DNA of 64,000 bases from NCBI RefSeq assembly GCF_000876015.1, contig NZ_BBQM01000023.1, forward strand, positions 124,001-188,000. Reading direction: 5' to 3'. A program made the position numbers and the translations under genes. This document shows positions 16,208 through 24,230 of this stretch, piece after piece. The notes below the pieces were generated by a model, which saw nothing but the letters and a program-made list of their open reading frames with translations, did not search any database and was not told where the DNA came from. The stretch's first letter is position 1. Every line of letters begins with the position of its first letter. This DNA is from Cupriavidus basilensis (lineage in GTDB: Bacteria > Pseudomonadota > Gammaproteobacteria > Burkholderiales > Burkholderiaceae).

Positions 16208-18649
16208 GTGGTGCCGTCGCATTTTGAAGCCATTGGGAGCGCAGCCGGAGCACGCCGCGTCAGGAAAAAAACCGTCGGGCGTTTCGCGCTGACGGCAATT
16301 GCAGCCTGCATCACGGCCGGTACCGCGATGCACGCGCCGCAGGCGCATGCGCAGGCCGCCGCGCAGGAAACCCGGGACTATCGGATTGCCGCCGGCCCGC
16401 TCGCGGACGCGCTCTCGGCATTCGCCAGGGACGCCGGCATCACGGTGTCTTTCCGCCCCGAGGATGCGGCGCACTTGACCACGAAGGGCGTGCAGGGCCG
16501 GTACACGGCGGCCGAGGGCCTGGCGGCGCTGCTGGCTGGCACCGGCCTGCGGGCCGTACCGCAAGCTCGCGAAGGTTTCGTGATCCAGGCCGGCCAGGCT
16601 CCGGCAAACGGAGCCGCCCGCGCGCAGGCGGCCGCCGAGGCCAATCCCCAATCCGATGTCTCCACCCTCGAAGCCATCACCGTCAGCGGCGACTGGCTTG
16701 GCACCGGCCTGGAAAACAGCGTGCAGACGTTCGGCGGCGCCCGCACGCTGGTGAAACGCGATGAGATCGTCAACAGCGGCGCGTCGAACATCTCCGATGT
16801 GCTGCGCCGCATCCCGGGCGTGCAAATCAGCGGCAGCACCAGCGCCACCGGCAGCTCGGTCGGCCTGCACGTCGGGATTCGCGGGTTGAACCCCCGCAAC
16901 TCGTTCCGCTCCACCATGCTGATCGACGGCATTCCCCTGGCCATGGCGCCCTACGGCCAGCCCAACCTGGTCATGTCGCCGGTCAGCATGGGGAATCTCG
17001 ACTCGATCGACGTCGTCCGCGGTGGCGGCGCCGTGCGCTACGGCCCGCAGAACGTCGGCGGCATCATCAACTTCAAGACCCGCGCGATTCCCAACGCGCC
17101 GGGCCTGACCGCGGACGGGTCCGCGCGCTACAACATCTACAGCCACGGCGGATCCAACAAGCAGTACAGCGCGTTCGCCGGCACGCAGATGGACAACGGC
17201 TTCGGCGTGGCGCTGCTCTATTCGGGCCTGGACGGCGAGCAGTGGCGGGACGGCAGCCACGACAACTACAACGACGTGGCACTGAAATGGCGCTACGCCA
17301 TCAGCCCGACCTCCGAGGTCTACGGCAAGCTCTCGCACTACGACGTCAAGTCGATGACGCCGGGCGGCCTGACCGCGGCGCAGTACCGGCAGAATCCGTT
17401 CCAGAATACCCACCCCACCGACTCCTGGCGGGGCAAGCGCGAGCAGGTCGACATCGGCTACGTCAACTCGATCTCCGACACGCAGGAATTCGAGATCCGC
17501 AGCTACTACTACGAGAGCTCGCGCAAGAGCTCCCTGATCAACCCGGACCAGGGCCGCAACGACTTCCAGCCGCGCGACAACCGGGTGCTGGGCATCGAGC
17601 CGCGCTACACGCAGCGCCTGCAGTTCGGCCCCACCACGCACGACTTCACGGTCGGCTACCGCTATGTCCACGAGAGCGGCACCGACACGCGCTACGCCAC
17701 GTCGCTGGCCACCGGGCTCCAGGTCGGCCCGTCGCAGGTCTTCGACAACGGGACCAACGCGCACTCGGTCTATCTGGACGACCGGATCGCCTACGGGCGC
17801 TGGCGCGTCACGCCCGGCATCCGCTACGAGAAAATCAGCAGCGACCGGCAACCGAGCGGGACCACCAACGACACCCCCTTCGACGTCGGCAATAGCCGTG
17901 GGCTGCCCTCGTTGAACGTCGCCTACCTCGTCAACGACAAGCTCACGCTCTACACCTCGTACAGCACGTCGTTCGGCGCCGTGCAGTACACGCAGTTGAA
18001 CTCGATGTCGGCGGCGAATCCGCTGAAGCCGGAAGTCGCCAAGACGGTGGAGGTCGGCGCGCGCTTCGCCGGCGAACAGGTCCACTCCGAACTGACGGCC
18101 TTCGACCTGCGCTTCGACAACCAGATCCTCTCGATTCCCGGCACCAACCCCGCCGTGTTCCGCAACCTGGGCGCGACAAACCACAACGGCGTGGAATTCG
18201 CCATCGACTACGACTTCGACAAGGCGAGTCTTCTCGCCGGCCTGAACCTGTACGCCAACTACACTTATGTGCGCGCGATTCAGAAGTCGGGCGACTTCGA
18301 CGGCAAGGACGTGCCGTTCTACTCGCGCCAGACGGCGACATGGGGCGGACGCTACACCAGGCAGAACTGGGCGCTCAACGTGTTTGCCACGGTGCAGAGC
18401 AGCCAATACGCCGACACGGCCAACACCGTGCAGGAATCAGCCGACGCAACCAATGGCCGGGTGCCTGGCTTCAGCGTGTGGAACGCGCAGGTGAACTACA
18501 AGATTCCGGGCAGGAAAGGCAGCGATCTCGCCTTCGGCATCAACAACCTGTTCGACCGGCGCTATTACTCGCGCAATGTCGACACCAACGGCGGCCGCAT
18601 GGTCGGCGCGCCCCGCATGGTGTACATCCAGGCGCGGCTGGCTTACTGA
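16208..18649 (+). CDS. fecA: TonB-dependent receptor with signalling domain (FecA-like)
   Basis: An 813-residue outer-membrane transducer. The start is a GTG at 16208, preceded by GAGAGGAAACGAA. A signal peptide ends near residue 50 (AHAQA). The STN signalling domain spans about 55-110 (YRIAAGPLADALSAFARDAG), a TonB-box-like LEAITVSG lies near 150, the plug follows (DVLRRIPGVQISG, VRGGGAVRYGPQNVGGIINF), and the barrel ends in the aromatic C-terminus LAY. The barrel resembles FecA, so ferric dicitrate or a related ferric chelate is the likely ligand. It forms the third part of the FecI-FecR-FecA signalling route. Confidence 0.92.
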   Translation: MVPSHFEAIGSAAGARRVRKKTVGRFALTAIAACITAGTAMHAPQAHAQAAAQETRDYRIAAGPLADALSAFARDAGITVSFRPEDAAHLTTKGVQGRYTAAEGLAALLAGTGLRAVPQAREGFVIQAGQAPANGAARAQAAAEANPQSDVSTLEAITVSGDWLGTGLENSVQTFGGARTLVKRDEIVNSGASNISDVLRRIPGVQISGSTSATGSSVGLHVGIRGLNPRNSFRSTMLIDGIPLAMAPYGQPNLVMSPVSMGNLDSIDVVRGGGAVRYGPQNVGGIINFKTRAIPNAPGLTADGSARYNIYSHGGSNKQYSAFAGTQMDNGFGVALLYSGLDGEQWRDGSHDNYNDVALKWRYAISPTSEVYGKLSHYDVKSMTPGGLTAAQYRQNPFQNTHPTDSWRGKREQVDIGYVNSISDTQEFEIRSYYYESSRKSSLINPDQGRNDFQPRDNRVLGIEPRYTQRLQFGPTTHDFTVGYRYVHESGTDTRYATSLATGLQVGPSQVFDNGTNAHSVYLDDRIAYGRWRVTPGIRYEKISSDRQPSGTTNDTPFDVGNSRGLPSLNVAYLVNDKLTLYTSYSTSFGAVQYTQLNSMSAANPLKPEVAKTVEVGARFAGEQVHSELTAFDLRFDNQILSIPGTNPAVFRNLGATNHNGVEFAIDYDFDKASLLAGLNLYANYTYVRAIQKSGDFDGKDVPFYSRQTATWGGRYTRQNWALNVFATVQSSQYADTANTVQESADATNGRVPGFSVWNAQVNYKIPGRKGSDLAFGINNLFDRRYYSRNVDTNGGRMVGAPRMVYIQARLAY

Positions 18650-18807
18650 GCGGAACATACGCGGGGACGTTCGGTTCCGGCATGGATTGCGGCCCCGCCG
18701 CTCCACGTGGTGTCAGTACAGGATGTCCAGATGCGCGCTTGATGCGGTGTGGACGACCGGGCTGCGCTCAATGCGCATCCCGCTTGCCTCGCCAGTCGTC
18801 CCGCCAG

Positions 18808-20550
18808 TCATCCCGCGCGCCTGGCAAGCACCTCGTCCCGCGGCCCCGCATCGACCACGCGCCCGGCCTCCACCACGACAATCGTGTCGAACCGCGCGAG
18901 CAAGCCCGGCCGATGCACCGAAGCCACGATGCATGCCGCCGGGAACGCGGCGAACATGCGATCGAACACCCGGCCTTCGGCCTGCGGGTCGAGCGCGCTG
19001 GTCGGCTCGTCGAGCAGCAGCAGCGAACTTCCCTGCGCCGCCAGCGCGCCGCGGGCCAGTGCCAGCCGCTGCCGCTGGCCGCCGGAGAGGTTGGCGCCAC
19101 GCTCGCTGAGCGCGCTGGCGAGGCCCTCGGGAAGGCGCTGCAGCACCTCGTCGAACACGCCCGTGTGTACCGCGGCGTCCAGCGCCGCCGCGTCGGCCGG
19201 CTCGCCGAAGGTGAGATTCTCCCGCACGCTGGCTTCGAACACTTCGGCTTCCTGCGGGATCAGCGTGGCGAGCGTGCGCAGTTCGGTCCAGTCCTGGGCA
19301 GCGCCGTCGCGCCGGAGTTCGCCGTGCTGCGGGCGGTAGAGGCCGGCGAGCAAACGCAGCAGCGTGCTCTTGCCGCCGCCGCTCGGGCCGATGAGCGCGA
19401 CGCGCGCGCCACGCCGCAGCAGCAGGTCGATGCCATGCAGGCCGCCGCGCGCGTCGTCGCCGTGGCGCCAGGTGGCGCCATGCAGCTCCAGCGTGTGCCA
19501 GGGCGCGTCGGGCACCACGGCGGGCACCGGCGCATCCGGATCGCAGCGCACTTCCCAGATCGGACCGGCGCTGCCGTAGTCGGTGTGCATGCGCGCGAAG
19601 CTCTGGAAGTTCGAGGCCATCGCCCCGACCACCGACGCGGCCTGCTGCGCGTACTGGTAGATCATGAAGATCGTGCCCAGCAGCACCGCCTGCCCCGGCT
19701 GGCGCGACTGCAGCACGTAGACCACCACCAGGATCCAGGTCAGCCCCATGCCGAGCAGGTCCACGGTAAACCACTTGCCTTCGTTGACCATGACCGCGCG
19801 CCGCAGCGGCGCCATCACGGCCGCCATGCGGCGGTCCAGCAGCTTGCGCGAGGCGGCTTGCAGCCGCAGGCCGATCACGGTGCCGGCATTGCCGATGAAG
19901 TCGAGCAGCGCGGCGGCATAGTGGCGCTCCGCGTCGTTCTCGGCGCGCGCAAGCTGCATCAGCGCGCGGTCGAAGCGCAGGATGATGAGCGCGATGACCA
20001 TGTAGCCGCTCACCGCGATCACGCCGCTGGTGCGCGACAGCAAGGCCAGCGCGACCAGCGGGCCGACGAAGTTGAAGGCGCTCTGCAGGTAGCCGAACTG
20101 GTTCTGCGCGAAGTCGGACAGCGCCCGGCTGGACTGCACCACGCGGTGCTGCAGTTCGCCCGAATGGCGGCCGTCGCGCCACGCCAGCGGCGCCGCCGCG
20201 ATGCGCGCATAAAGCTGGTCGGCCAGCCGCTCGCGCACGCGCACGCCGACGTTGCGCTCCAGCACCCGGCCCGGGCCGTGGAGCAGCCACGACAACAGAT
20301 AGATGCCGATGAGGTAGAGGATCCAGCGCCCGGCCGTCTCCATGCTGTCCCGCTGCAGCGCGTTGATCGCCTGCGCCGCCAGCCACGGCATGGTCAGCCG
20401 CAGCAACTGCGCCGCCGACAGCAGGCCGGCCGCGCCGAGCATGTGGGCCCGGACGCCGTGCGCGTGGCGCCAGAGCGCGCGATAGAGGTCGCGCGCCGCG
20501 CTGCCGAGGCCGATGGCGGGAGGCTGGGTGGTGGAATCGGAAGCCGTCAT
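18808..20550 (-). CDS. ABC exporter, fused membrane and ATPase domains
   Basis: A 580-residue type I exporter half-transporter. Six membrane helices lie in the first ~320 residues; the ATPase has Walker A GPSGGGKST near 395, a Q-loop (LIPQEAEVFEASVRENL), the signature LSGGQRQRLALARG, Walker B SSLLLLDEPTSALD and an H-loop (VASVHRP). It is convergent with fecA and preceded on its own strand by a 33-41 residue ORF 20 bases upstream. Exporters of this size move peptides, siderophores or lipids. Next to an iron receptor a siderophore or peptide role is plausible, but no biosynthetic genes are present. Confidence 0.88.
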   Translation of the reverse strand: MTASDSTTQPPAIGLGSAARDLYRALWRHAHGVRAHMLGAAGLLSAAQLLRLTMPWLAAQAINALQRDSMETAGRWILYLIGIYLLSWLLHGPGRVLERNVGVRVRERLADQLYARIAAAPLAWRDGRHSGELQHRVVQSSRALSDFAQNQFGYLQSAFNFVGPLVALALLSRTSGVIAVSGYMVIALIILRFDRALMQLARAENDAERHYAAALLDFIGNAGTVIGLRLQAASRKLLDRRMAAVMAPLRRAVMVNEGKWFTVDLLGMGLTWILVVVYVLQSRQPGQAVLLGTIFMIYQYAQQAASVVGAMASNFQSFARMHTDYGSAGPIWEVRCDPDAPVPAVVPDAPWHTLELHGATWRHGDDARGGLHGIDLLLRRGARVALIGPSGGGKSTLLRLLAGLYRPQHGELRRDGAAQDWTELRTLATLIPQEAEVFEASVRENLTFGEPADAAALDAAVHTGVFDEVLQRLPEGLASALSERGANLSGGQRQRLALARGALAAQGSSLLLLDEPTSALDPQAEGRVFDRMFAAFPAACIVASVHRPGLLARFDTIVVVEAGRVVDAGPRDEVLARRAG

Positions 20551-20570
20551 GCGGTCGTCATGCCTTCGCG

Positions 20571-20672
20571 TCAGGAAGCGCGGAGCGCGAAACCGGCGTC
20601 GACGGATTCGACGACCCCGCCGAGACCGATGACGATGACTGCTGTGTTGGGGCGACCGGCTAACGTAGTCAT
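20571..20672 (-). CDS. tiny peptide ORF upstream of ABC exporter (33 aa)
   Basis: An ATG at 20672 opens a 33-codon frame ending in TGA 20 bases before the exporter start; an in-frame ATG at 20696 would give 41 residues. AAGG lies 9 bases before the inner ATG. The product begins MTTLAGRPN, has a hydrophobic centre (VIVIGLGGVV) and a small polar tail containing Glu and Asp. It could be a leader peptide, a small membrane peptide or the precursor of an exported peptide; no maturation enzymes are encoded nearby. I do not recognise it. Confidence 0.3.
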   Translation of the reverse strand: MTTLAGRPNTAVIVIGLGGVVESVDAGFALRAS

Positions 20673-20674
20673 GT

Positions 20675-20717
20675 GCGGATACCTTGCCAAGAACATCCGT
20701 ATCTTAGCGGTATCCGC
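20675..20717. promoter_or_regulatory. 9+9 bp inverted repeat before the exporter transcript
   Basis: GCGGATACC and GGTATCCGC are perfect arms separated by 25 bases, immediately upstream of the tiny ORF and the ABC exporter. An internal CCGTATC is a partial third copy. The spacing of two helical turns and more suggests binding of a dimer or tetramer, or looping. Confidence 0.4.
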
Positions 20718-20797
20718 TTCCCGCCACGCCGGCGGCCGTCATGCGATGCGATGATCTGCGCAAAGCCCGACAGCGCCCGGCCGGCGCCGCCGCCCGC

Positions 20798-21439
20798 TCA
20801 CCAGCGCAGCAACCGCGGCCCGAGCAGCGCGCCGATCGCCGTGGGCAGCAGCATGCCGAGCACGTACCAGACGCCCCAGAACGCCACGCCCATCTCGGGA
20901 CAGTGCAGGCAGTAGGCCAGCGTGGCCACCGCGCCGGACAGCAGGCCGCCCACGGCGCCGGTCAGCGCCAGCCGCGTCGGGGCCAGGCCGCGCAGCGCCC
21001 AGAACACGGCGATGAACACCGGCACGGACAGCATGACGATGTTGAACGGGCAGACCCGCCAGGTCTGCCCCAATACCGCCGCCATCCGCTCGCCGTCCGG
21101 CGTCCGCGCGGCCACGTACAGCGCGGCCAGCCAGATCGACGCGAACGGCACGCCGATGCCGAGCCAGCTGGCGCCCGGCGCCACGCCGGGCCGCGCCAGC
21201 CGGGTGGCCATCCACAGCGCGCCCAGCAGCAGCGAGAACGGCAGCGCCACCTTCGCCCAGAACAGCGGCGTGGCCGCGACCTCGGCAAGGTCGGCGCGAA
21301 CGTGGAACGTGGCGGCGACCAGGACGGCCGCGATCGCGGCGCCCGCGGCGATCGCGGTGCCGAAGCGGCGCGCGAGCGGGTGCCGCTCCACCGGCGTGAC
21401 GCCGGTGGCGAGCATGGAAATCAGGTCGTCCGTTTTCAT
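20798..21439 (-). CDS. NrsF family (DUF1109) membrane anti-sigma factor
   Basis: A 213-residue inner-membrane protein with six predicted helices. It begins MKTDDLISMLATGVTPVERHP, the typical short cytoplasmic head of the NrsF/DUF1109 family, and contains conserved Cys residues in membrane segments (CPFNIVML and YCLHCPEMG). In known systems NrsF holds an ECF sigma factor inactive until oxidant or metal stress modifies these cysteines. The ATG overlaps the stop of the sigma factor gene (ATGA), so the two are translationally coupled. Confidence 0.9.
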   Translation of the reverse strand: MKTDDLISMLATGVTPVERHPLARRFGTAIAAGAAIAAVLVAATFHVRADLAEVAATPLFWAKVALPFSLLLGALWMATRLARPGVAPGASWLGIGVPFASIWLAALYVAARTPDGERMAAVLGQTWRVCPFNIVMLSVPVFIAVFWALRGLAPTRLALTGAVGGLLSGAVATLAYCLHCPEMGVAFWGVWYVLGMLLPTAIGALLGPRLLRW

Positions 21440-22008
21440 CGCGTTCCTCGCATCTTCGCCGCGAGCGCCTTCAGCCCGCGGTGCACCCCCACCTTCACCG
21501 CCGACTCCGACAAGCCGGTCATGCGCGCGGCCTCGCTGACCGAGAGCCCCTCCAGCTTGACGTGCACGATCGGCAGGCGCTGCTTGTCGGGCAGCGCGTC
21601 GAGCAGCACGTTCAGGTCCCGCCGGGCCTGCGCCGGTTCGAGATCGGGGGCGGCCAGCAGGTCGTGCGCTTCGTCCAGCGGATCGTTCAGCGCGTCGTGG
21701 CGCGCGTGCGCGCGGAAGTGGTCCGCCAGCTTGTAGCGCGCGATGGCGTGCACCCACGCCGTCAGCGGCTGGCCCGGCAGGTAGGTGTGCCGTGCGTTGT
21801 GCACGGCCAGCAGGACCTCCTGTGTCAGATCCTCGACGTCTTCGGGCTGCCGCCGCAGCCGGTTGCGCAGATAACCGCGCAGCAACGTGGCCAGCTCGGC
21901 CAGGAAGCGCGCGTAGGCGGCCTGATCGCCCGCCAGACCGTTCGCGAAGAGAGACTGCAGGTGCGCCTCGCGCCTTTGCAGTGCTCCCTGGTCTGTAGTT
22001 CGGTCCAT
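21436..22008 (-). CDS. ECF sigma factor of the SigF/NrsF type
   Basis: A 190-residue ECF sigma factor. Region 2 includes RQPEDVEDLTQEVLLAVHNARHTY and WVHAIARYKLADHFRAH at about 55-105; region 4 has LPDKQRLPIVHVKLEGLSVSEAARMTGLSESAVKVGVHRGLKAL at about 140-180. It is cotranscribed with its NrsF anti-sigma gene and reads divergently from the MXKDX-cytochrome b-molybdoenzyme genes, its likely regulon. A TGTAACC-N16-CGAA promoter-like sequence overlaps the first codons, which raises doubt about this start. Confidence 0.9.
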   Translation of the reverse strand: MDRTTDQGALQRREAHLQSLFANGLAGDQAAYARFLAELATLLRGYLRNRLRRQPEDVEDLTQEVLLAVHNARHTYLPGQPLTAWVHAIARYKLADHFRAHARHDALNDPLDEAHDLLAAPDLEPAQARRDLNVLLDALPDKQRLPIVHVKLEGLSVSEAARMTGLSESAVKVGVHRGLKALAAKMRGTR

Positions 22009-22025
22009 CGCTCGCGTTGGTTACA
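21999..22025 (-). promoter_or_regulatory. ECF-type promoter-like motif at the sigma factor start
   Basis: On the minus strand TGTAACC (22025-22019) and CGAA (22002-21999) are separated by 16 bases. As I recall, Caulobacter SigF promoters are described with GTAACC and CGAA elements. Here CGAA falls in the third codon, so if the motif is used, translation must begin downstream of the annotated ATG. Confidence 0.4.
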
Positions 22026-22137
22026 CCGGGCCGGTTGATTTGCCCGAATTCTACGCCGCACTTGCCGTCGTGTGTGGTGCGAGGCGCTTCACCAGGAAAT
22101 GGCCGGACGGCGTGCCCGCGAAAAAATTTCCGCCGGC

Positions 22138-22162
22138 TGTAACCGCCCGCGCGCCGGCGGCG
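22138..22162 (+). promoter_or_regulatory. ECF-type promoter-like motif before the MXKDX gene
   Basis: TGTAACC (22138-22144) is followed after 14 bases by CGAA (22159-22162), about 120 bases before the MXKDX gene. The same heptamer faces the other way at 22025, ahead of the sigma factor. The spacing is two bases shorter than in that copy, so the -10 assignment is uncertain. Confidence 0.4.
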
Positions 22163-22283
22163 AATTCCCCTTCAGACGCACACGACAGCGTGTGAATCTG
22201 GCCCCGGCCACCCCCTTTGGCCGGCGCGACGTTCCGGAGGCCGGGGCAGTCCCGGCCGATGTCACCACAATGAGGAGTTACGA

Positions 22284-22556
22284 ATGAACAAGATCGCAAT
22301 CGCCGTGTTTTCCGCCGCCTTCCTGATGGGCGGCGCCCCGGCATTCGCCCAGACCGGCGGCTCGATGGCCAAGGACGCGATGTCCAAGGAAGGCATGTCG
22401 AAGGACGCGATGTCCAAGGATGCCATGTCGAAGGATGGCATGGCCAAGGACGCGATGTCGAAGGACGCCATGCACAAGGACAAGATGGGCAAGTCGAAGC
22501 CGCACGACAAGATGGGCAAGGACGGCGACGCCATGTCCGGCGGCGCCGGCAAGTAA
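22284..22556 (+). CDS. pentapeptide MXKDX repeat protein, secreted
   Basis: A 90-residue exported protein. A signal peptide ends near residue 22 (APAFA), followed by about ten repeats of the five-residue unit M-[SAGH]-K-[DE]-[AGK]. This is the named MXKDX repeat family, common in Burkholderiales. The regular Met residues could make it a sacrificial periplasmic methionine pool or a metal-binding peptide; function is not established. A ribosome site (GAGGAG) precedes the ATG. It leads the transcript with a cytochrome b561 and a sulfite-oxidase-like enzyme, opposite an ECF sigma/NrsF pair, consistent with oxidative stress repair of methionine. Confidence 0.9.
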   Translation: MNKIAIAVFSAAFLMGGAPAFAQTGGSMAKDAMSKEGMSKDAMSKDAMSKDGMAKDAMSKDAMHKDKMGKSKPHDKMGKDGDAMSGGAGK

Positions 22557-22628
22557 GGCAGGACCAACAGGCTGGACCGGGTGCCGCGGGGACAGGCCTC
22601 GCGCGGCGCCCGGACTCTGGAGACCGAG

Positions 22629-23255
22629 ATGGAAACCGCTCCTCACGCGATCGCCCCGCCCTCCGCCCCGCACGTGATCCAGCCCGGCTGGGTGCGCATT
22701 GCGCACTGGCTCAACGCGCTGGCCGCGGTGGTGATGCTGCTGTCGGGCTGGCGCATCTACAACGCTTCGCCGGTTTTTCCGGGCTTTCGCTTTGCAGACG
22801 GCATCACCCTGGGCGGCTGGCTAGGCGGCGCGCTGCAATGGCACTTCGCGGCCATGTGGCTGCTGTTCTTCAACGGGCTGTTCTACCTGGCCATGAACAT
22901 CGTCACGGGACGGCTCGCCAGGAAGTTCTTTCCAGTGACGCCGCGTGCCGTGCTGCGCGATCTCGCGGCCGCGCTGAAGGGCCATCTCTCCCACGCCGAC
23001 CCGAGCCGGTACAACGCGGTGCAGAAGCTGGCCTACCTGTTCGTGATGGCCGTGCTGCTCGTGCTGGTGCTGTCGGGCATCGCGATCTGGAAGCCGGTGC
23101 AGTTTCCGCTGCTGCGCGAGCTCATGGGCGGCTACGACTTCGCGCGCGTGGTCCATTTCTGCGCCATGTCGCTGCTGGCCGCCTTCGTCGTCGTGCATCT
23201 GGTGATGGTGGCGCTGGTGCCGCGCAGCCTGCTGACGATGATTCGCGGACGCTGA
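22629..23255 (+). CDS. cytochrome b561-type membrane subunit
   Basis: A 208-residue di-heme cytochrome b of the Ni-hydrogenase/b561 type. It begins VRIAHWLNALAAVVMLLSGW near residue 22, with the first heme-ligand His, and has further His residues in the WHFAAMWLLFF and VVHFCAMSLLAAFVVVHLVM helices, giving four membrane spans. It should pass electrons from quinol to the periplasmic molybdoenzyme encoded next. The start at 22629 has GGAG just upstream. Confidence 0.88.
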   Translation: METAPHAIAPPSAPHVIQPGWVRIAHWLNALAAVVMLLSGWRIYNASPVFPGFRFADGITLGGWLGGALQWHFAAMWLLFFNGLFYLAMNIVTGRLARKFFPVTPRAVLRDLAAALKGHLSHADPSRYNAVQKLAYLFVMAVLLVLVLSGIAIWKPVQFPLLRELMGGYDFARVVHFCAMSLLAAFVVVHLVMVALVPRSLLTMIRGR

Positions 23256-23284
23256 CGCCCCATCGCCACATCGTCCCATCGCCC

Positions 23285-23316
23285 CATCACCGCATCACCG
23301 CATCACCGCATCACCG
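23285..23316. repeat. tandem 8-bp repeat (CATCACCG x4)
   Basis: Four perfect copies of CATCACCG lie between the cytochrome b and molybdoenzyme genes, preceded by looser CATCG-containing copies from about 23258. This simple repeat may vary in copy number by slippage and change the spacing to the next ribosome site. Confidence 0.8.
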
Positions 23317-23347
23317 CATCGCCACCCAGGACACAGGAGCCCGAACC

Positions 23348-24130
23348 GTGAACCCGAAACCTCCAGGGCCGAAGCGCGCGGCGATCGACCGCGCGTCGCT
23401 GATCATCGACGTGCGCCGCGAACTCGACCAGCCCGCGCGCCGGCTGTTCGGCAAGCGCCTCCTCACGCTCGGCGGCCTCGCCATGCTCACCGGCTGCAGC
23501 CTGAGCGACGAGGCATCGGTCGAGACCTTCCTCACGCGCGTCTCGCGCGTCAACGACAGGGTGCAGGGCTGGCTGTTCGACCCGAACCGGCTTGCGCCCA
23601 CCTACACCGAAGCGCAGATCACGCGCCCGTTTCCGTTCAATGCGTTCTACGGCATCGACGAAGTGACCGTGGTGAACGGCGACGACTTCCGGCTCAAGGT
23701 CGGCGGCCTGGTGCAGGACAAGCGCAACTGGACGCTCGACGCGCTCTACGCATTGCCCAAGGCCGAGCAGATCACCCGGCATATCTGCGTGGAGGGCTGG
23801 AGCGCCATCGGGCGCTGGGGCGGCACGCCGTTCGCGGGATTTCTCCGGCGCATCGGCGCGGACCCCACGGCGAAATACGTGGGCTTCAGATGCGCGGACG
23901 ACTATTACGAAAGCATCGACATGGCCACGGCGCTGCATCCGCAGACCCTGCTGACCTTCACCTACGACGGCGAGCGCCTGCCGCCCAAGTATGGCTACCC
24001 GATGAAGCTGCGGATGCCGACCAAGCTCGGCTACAAGAACCCCAAGCACATCATGGAACTGTTCGTGACCAATACCTATCCGGGCGGGTATTGGGTGGAC
24101 CAGGGCTACAACTGGTTCGGCGGTTCGTGA
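23348..24130 (+). CDS. molybdopterin-dependent oxidoreductase (sulfite oxidase family), Tat-exported
   Basis: A 260-residue enzyme that starts with GTG after AGGAG. A Tat-like signal is present (RRLFGKRLLTLGG from residue 31) and ends in a lipobox-like LTGC (C50), so it may be a Tat-exported lipoprotein. The sulfite-oxidase core contains the molybdenum-ligand Cys in RHICVEGWSAIGRWGG (C147) and ends with the conserved YPGGYW and GYNWFGGS. It is related to MsrP/YedY-type reductases and pairs with the upstream cytochrome b561. A role in repairing oxidised methionine in the envelope is a reasonable inference, given the Met-rich neighbour. Confidence 0.9.
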   Translation: MNPKPPGPKRAAIDRASLIIDVRRELDQPARRLFGKRLLTLGGLAMLTGCSLSDEASVETFLTRVSRVNDRVQGWLFDPNRLAPTYTEAQITRPFPFNAFYGIDEVTVVNGDDFRLKVGGLVQDKRNWTLDALYALPKAEQITRHICVEGWSAIGRWGGTPFAGFLRRIGADPTAKYVGFRCADDYYESIDMATALHPQTLLTFTYDGERLPPKYGYPMKLRMPTKLGYKNPKHIMELFVTNTYPGGYWVDQGYNWFGGS

Positions 24131-24230
24131 AAACCAGCCGCCGCCAGCCCCGCCGCGCGCCGTCGAGACCGCCAGCCCGCCCGCGATGCCGGCCAGCATC
24201 TTCCGTGACCTTCCGTGGCCGGAGCGCGGC

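Noticed and set aside
16073..18406. 777-codon minus-strand open frame
   Set aside because: Antisense shadow of the FecA-like receptor gene.
20571..20696. lasso peptide precursor
   Set aside because: The core can be drawn (Gly with Glu/Asp at +7/+8), but the leader lacks the Thr normally found at -2, and no lasso cyclase or protease genes exist nearby; kept only as an unexplained tiny ORF.
23285..23316. CRISPR-like repeat array
   Set aside because: The units are 8 bp and contiguous with no spacers, so this is a simple tandem repeat.
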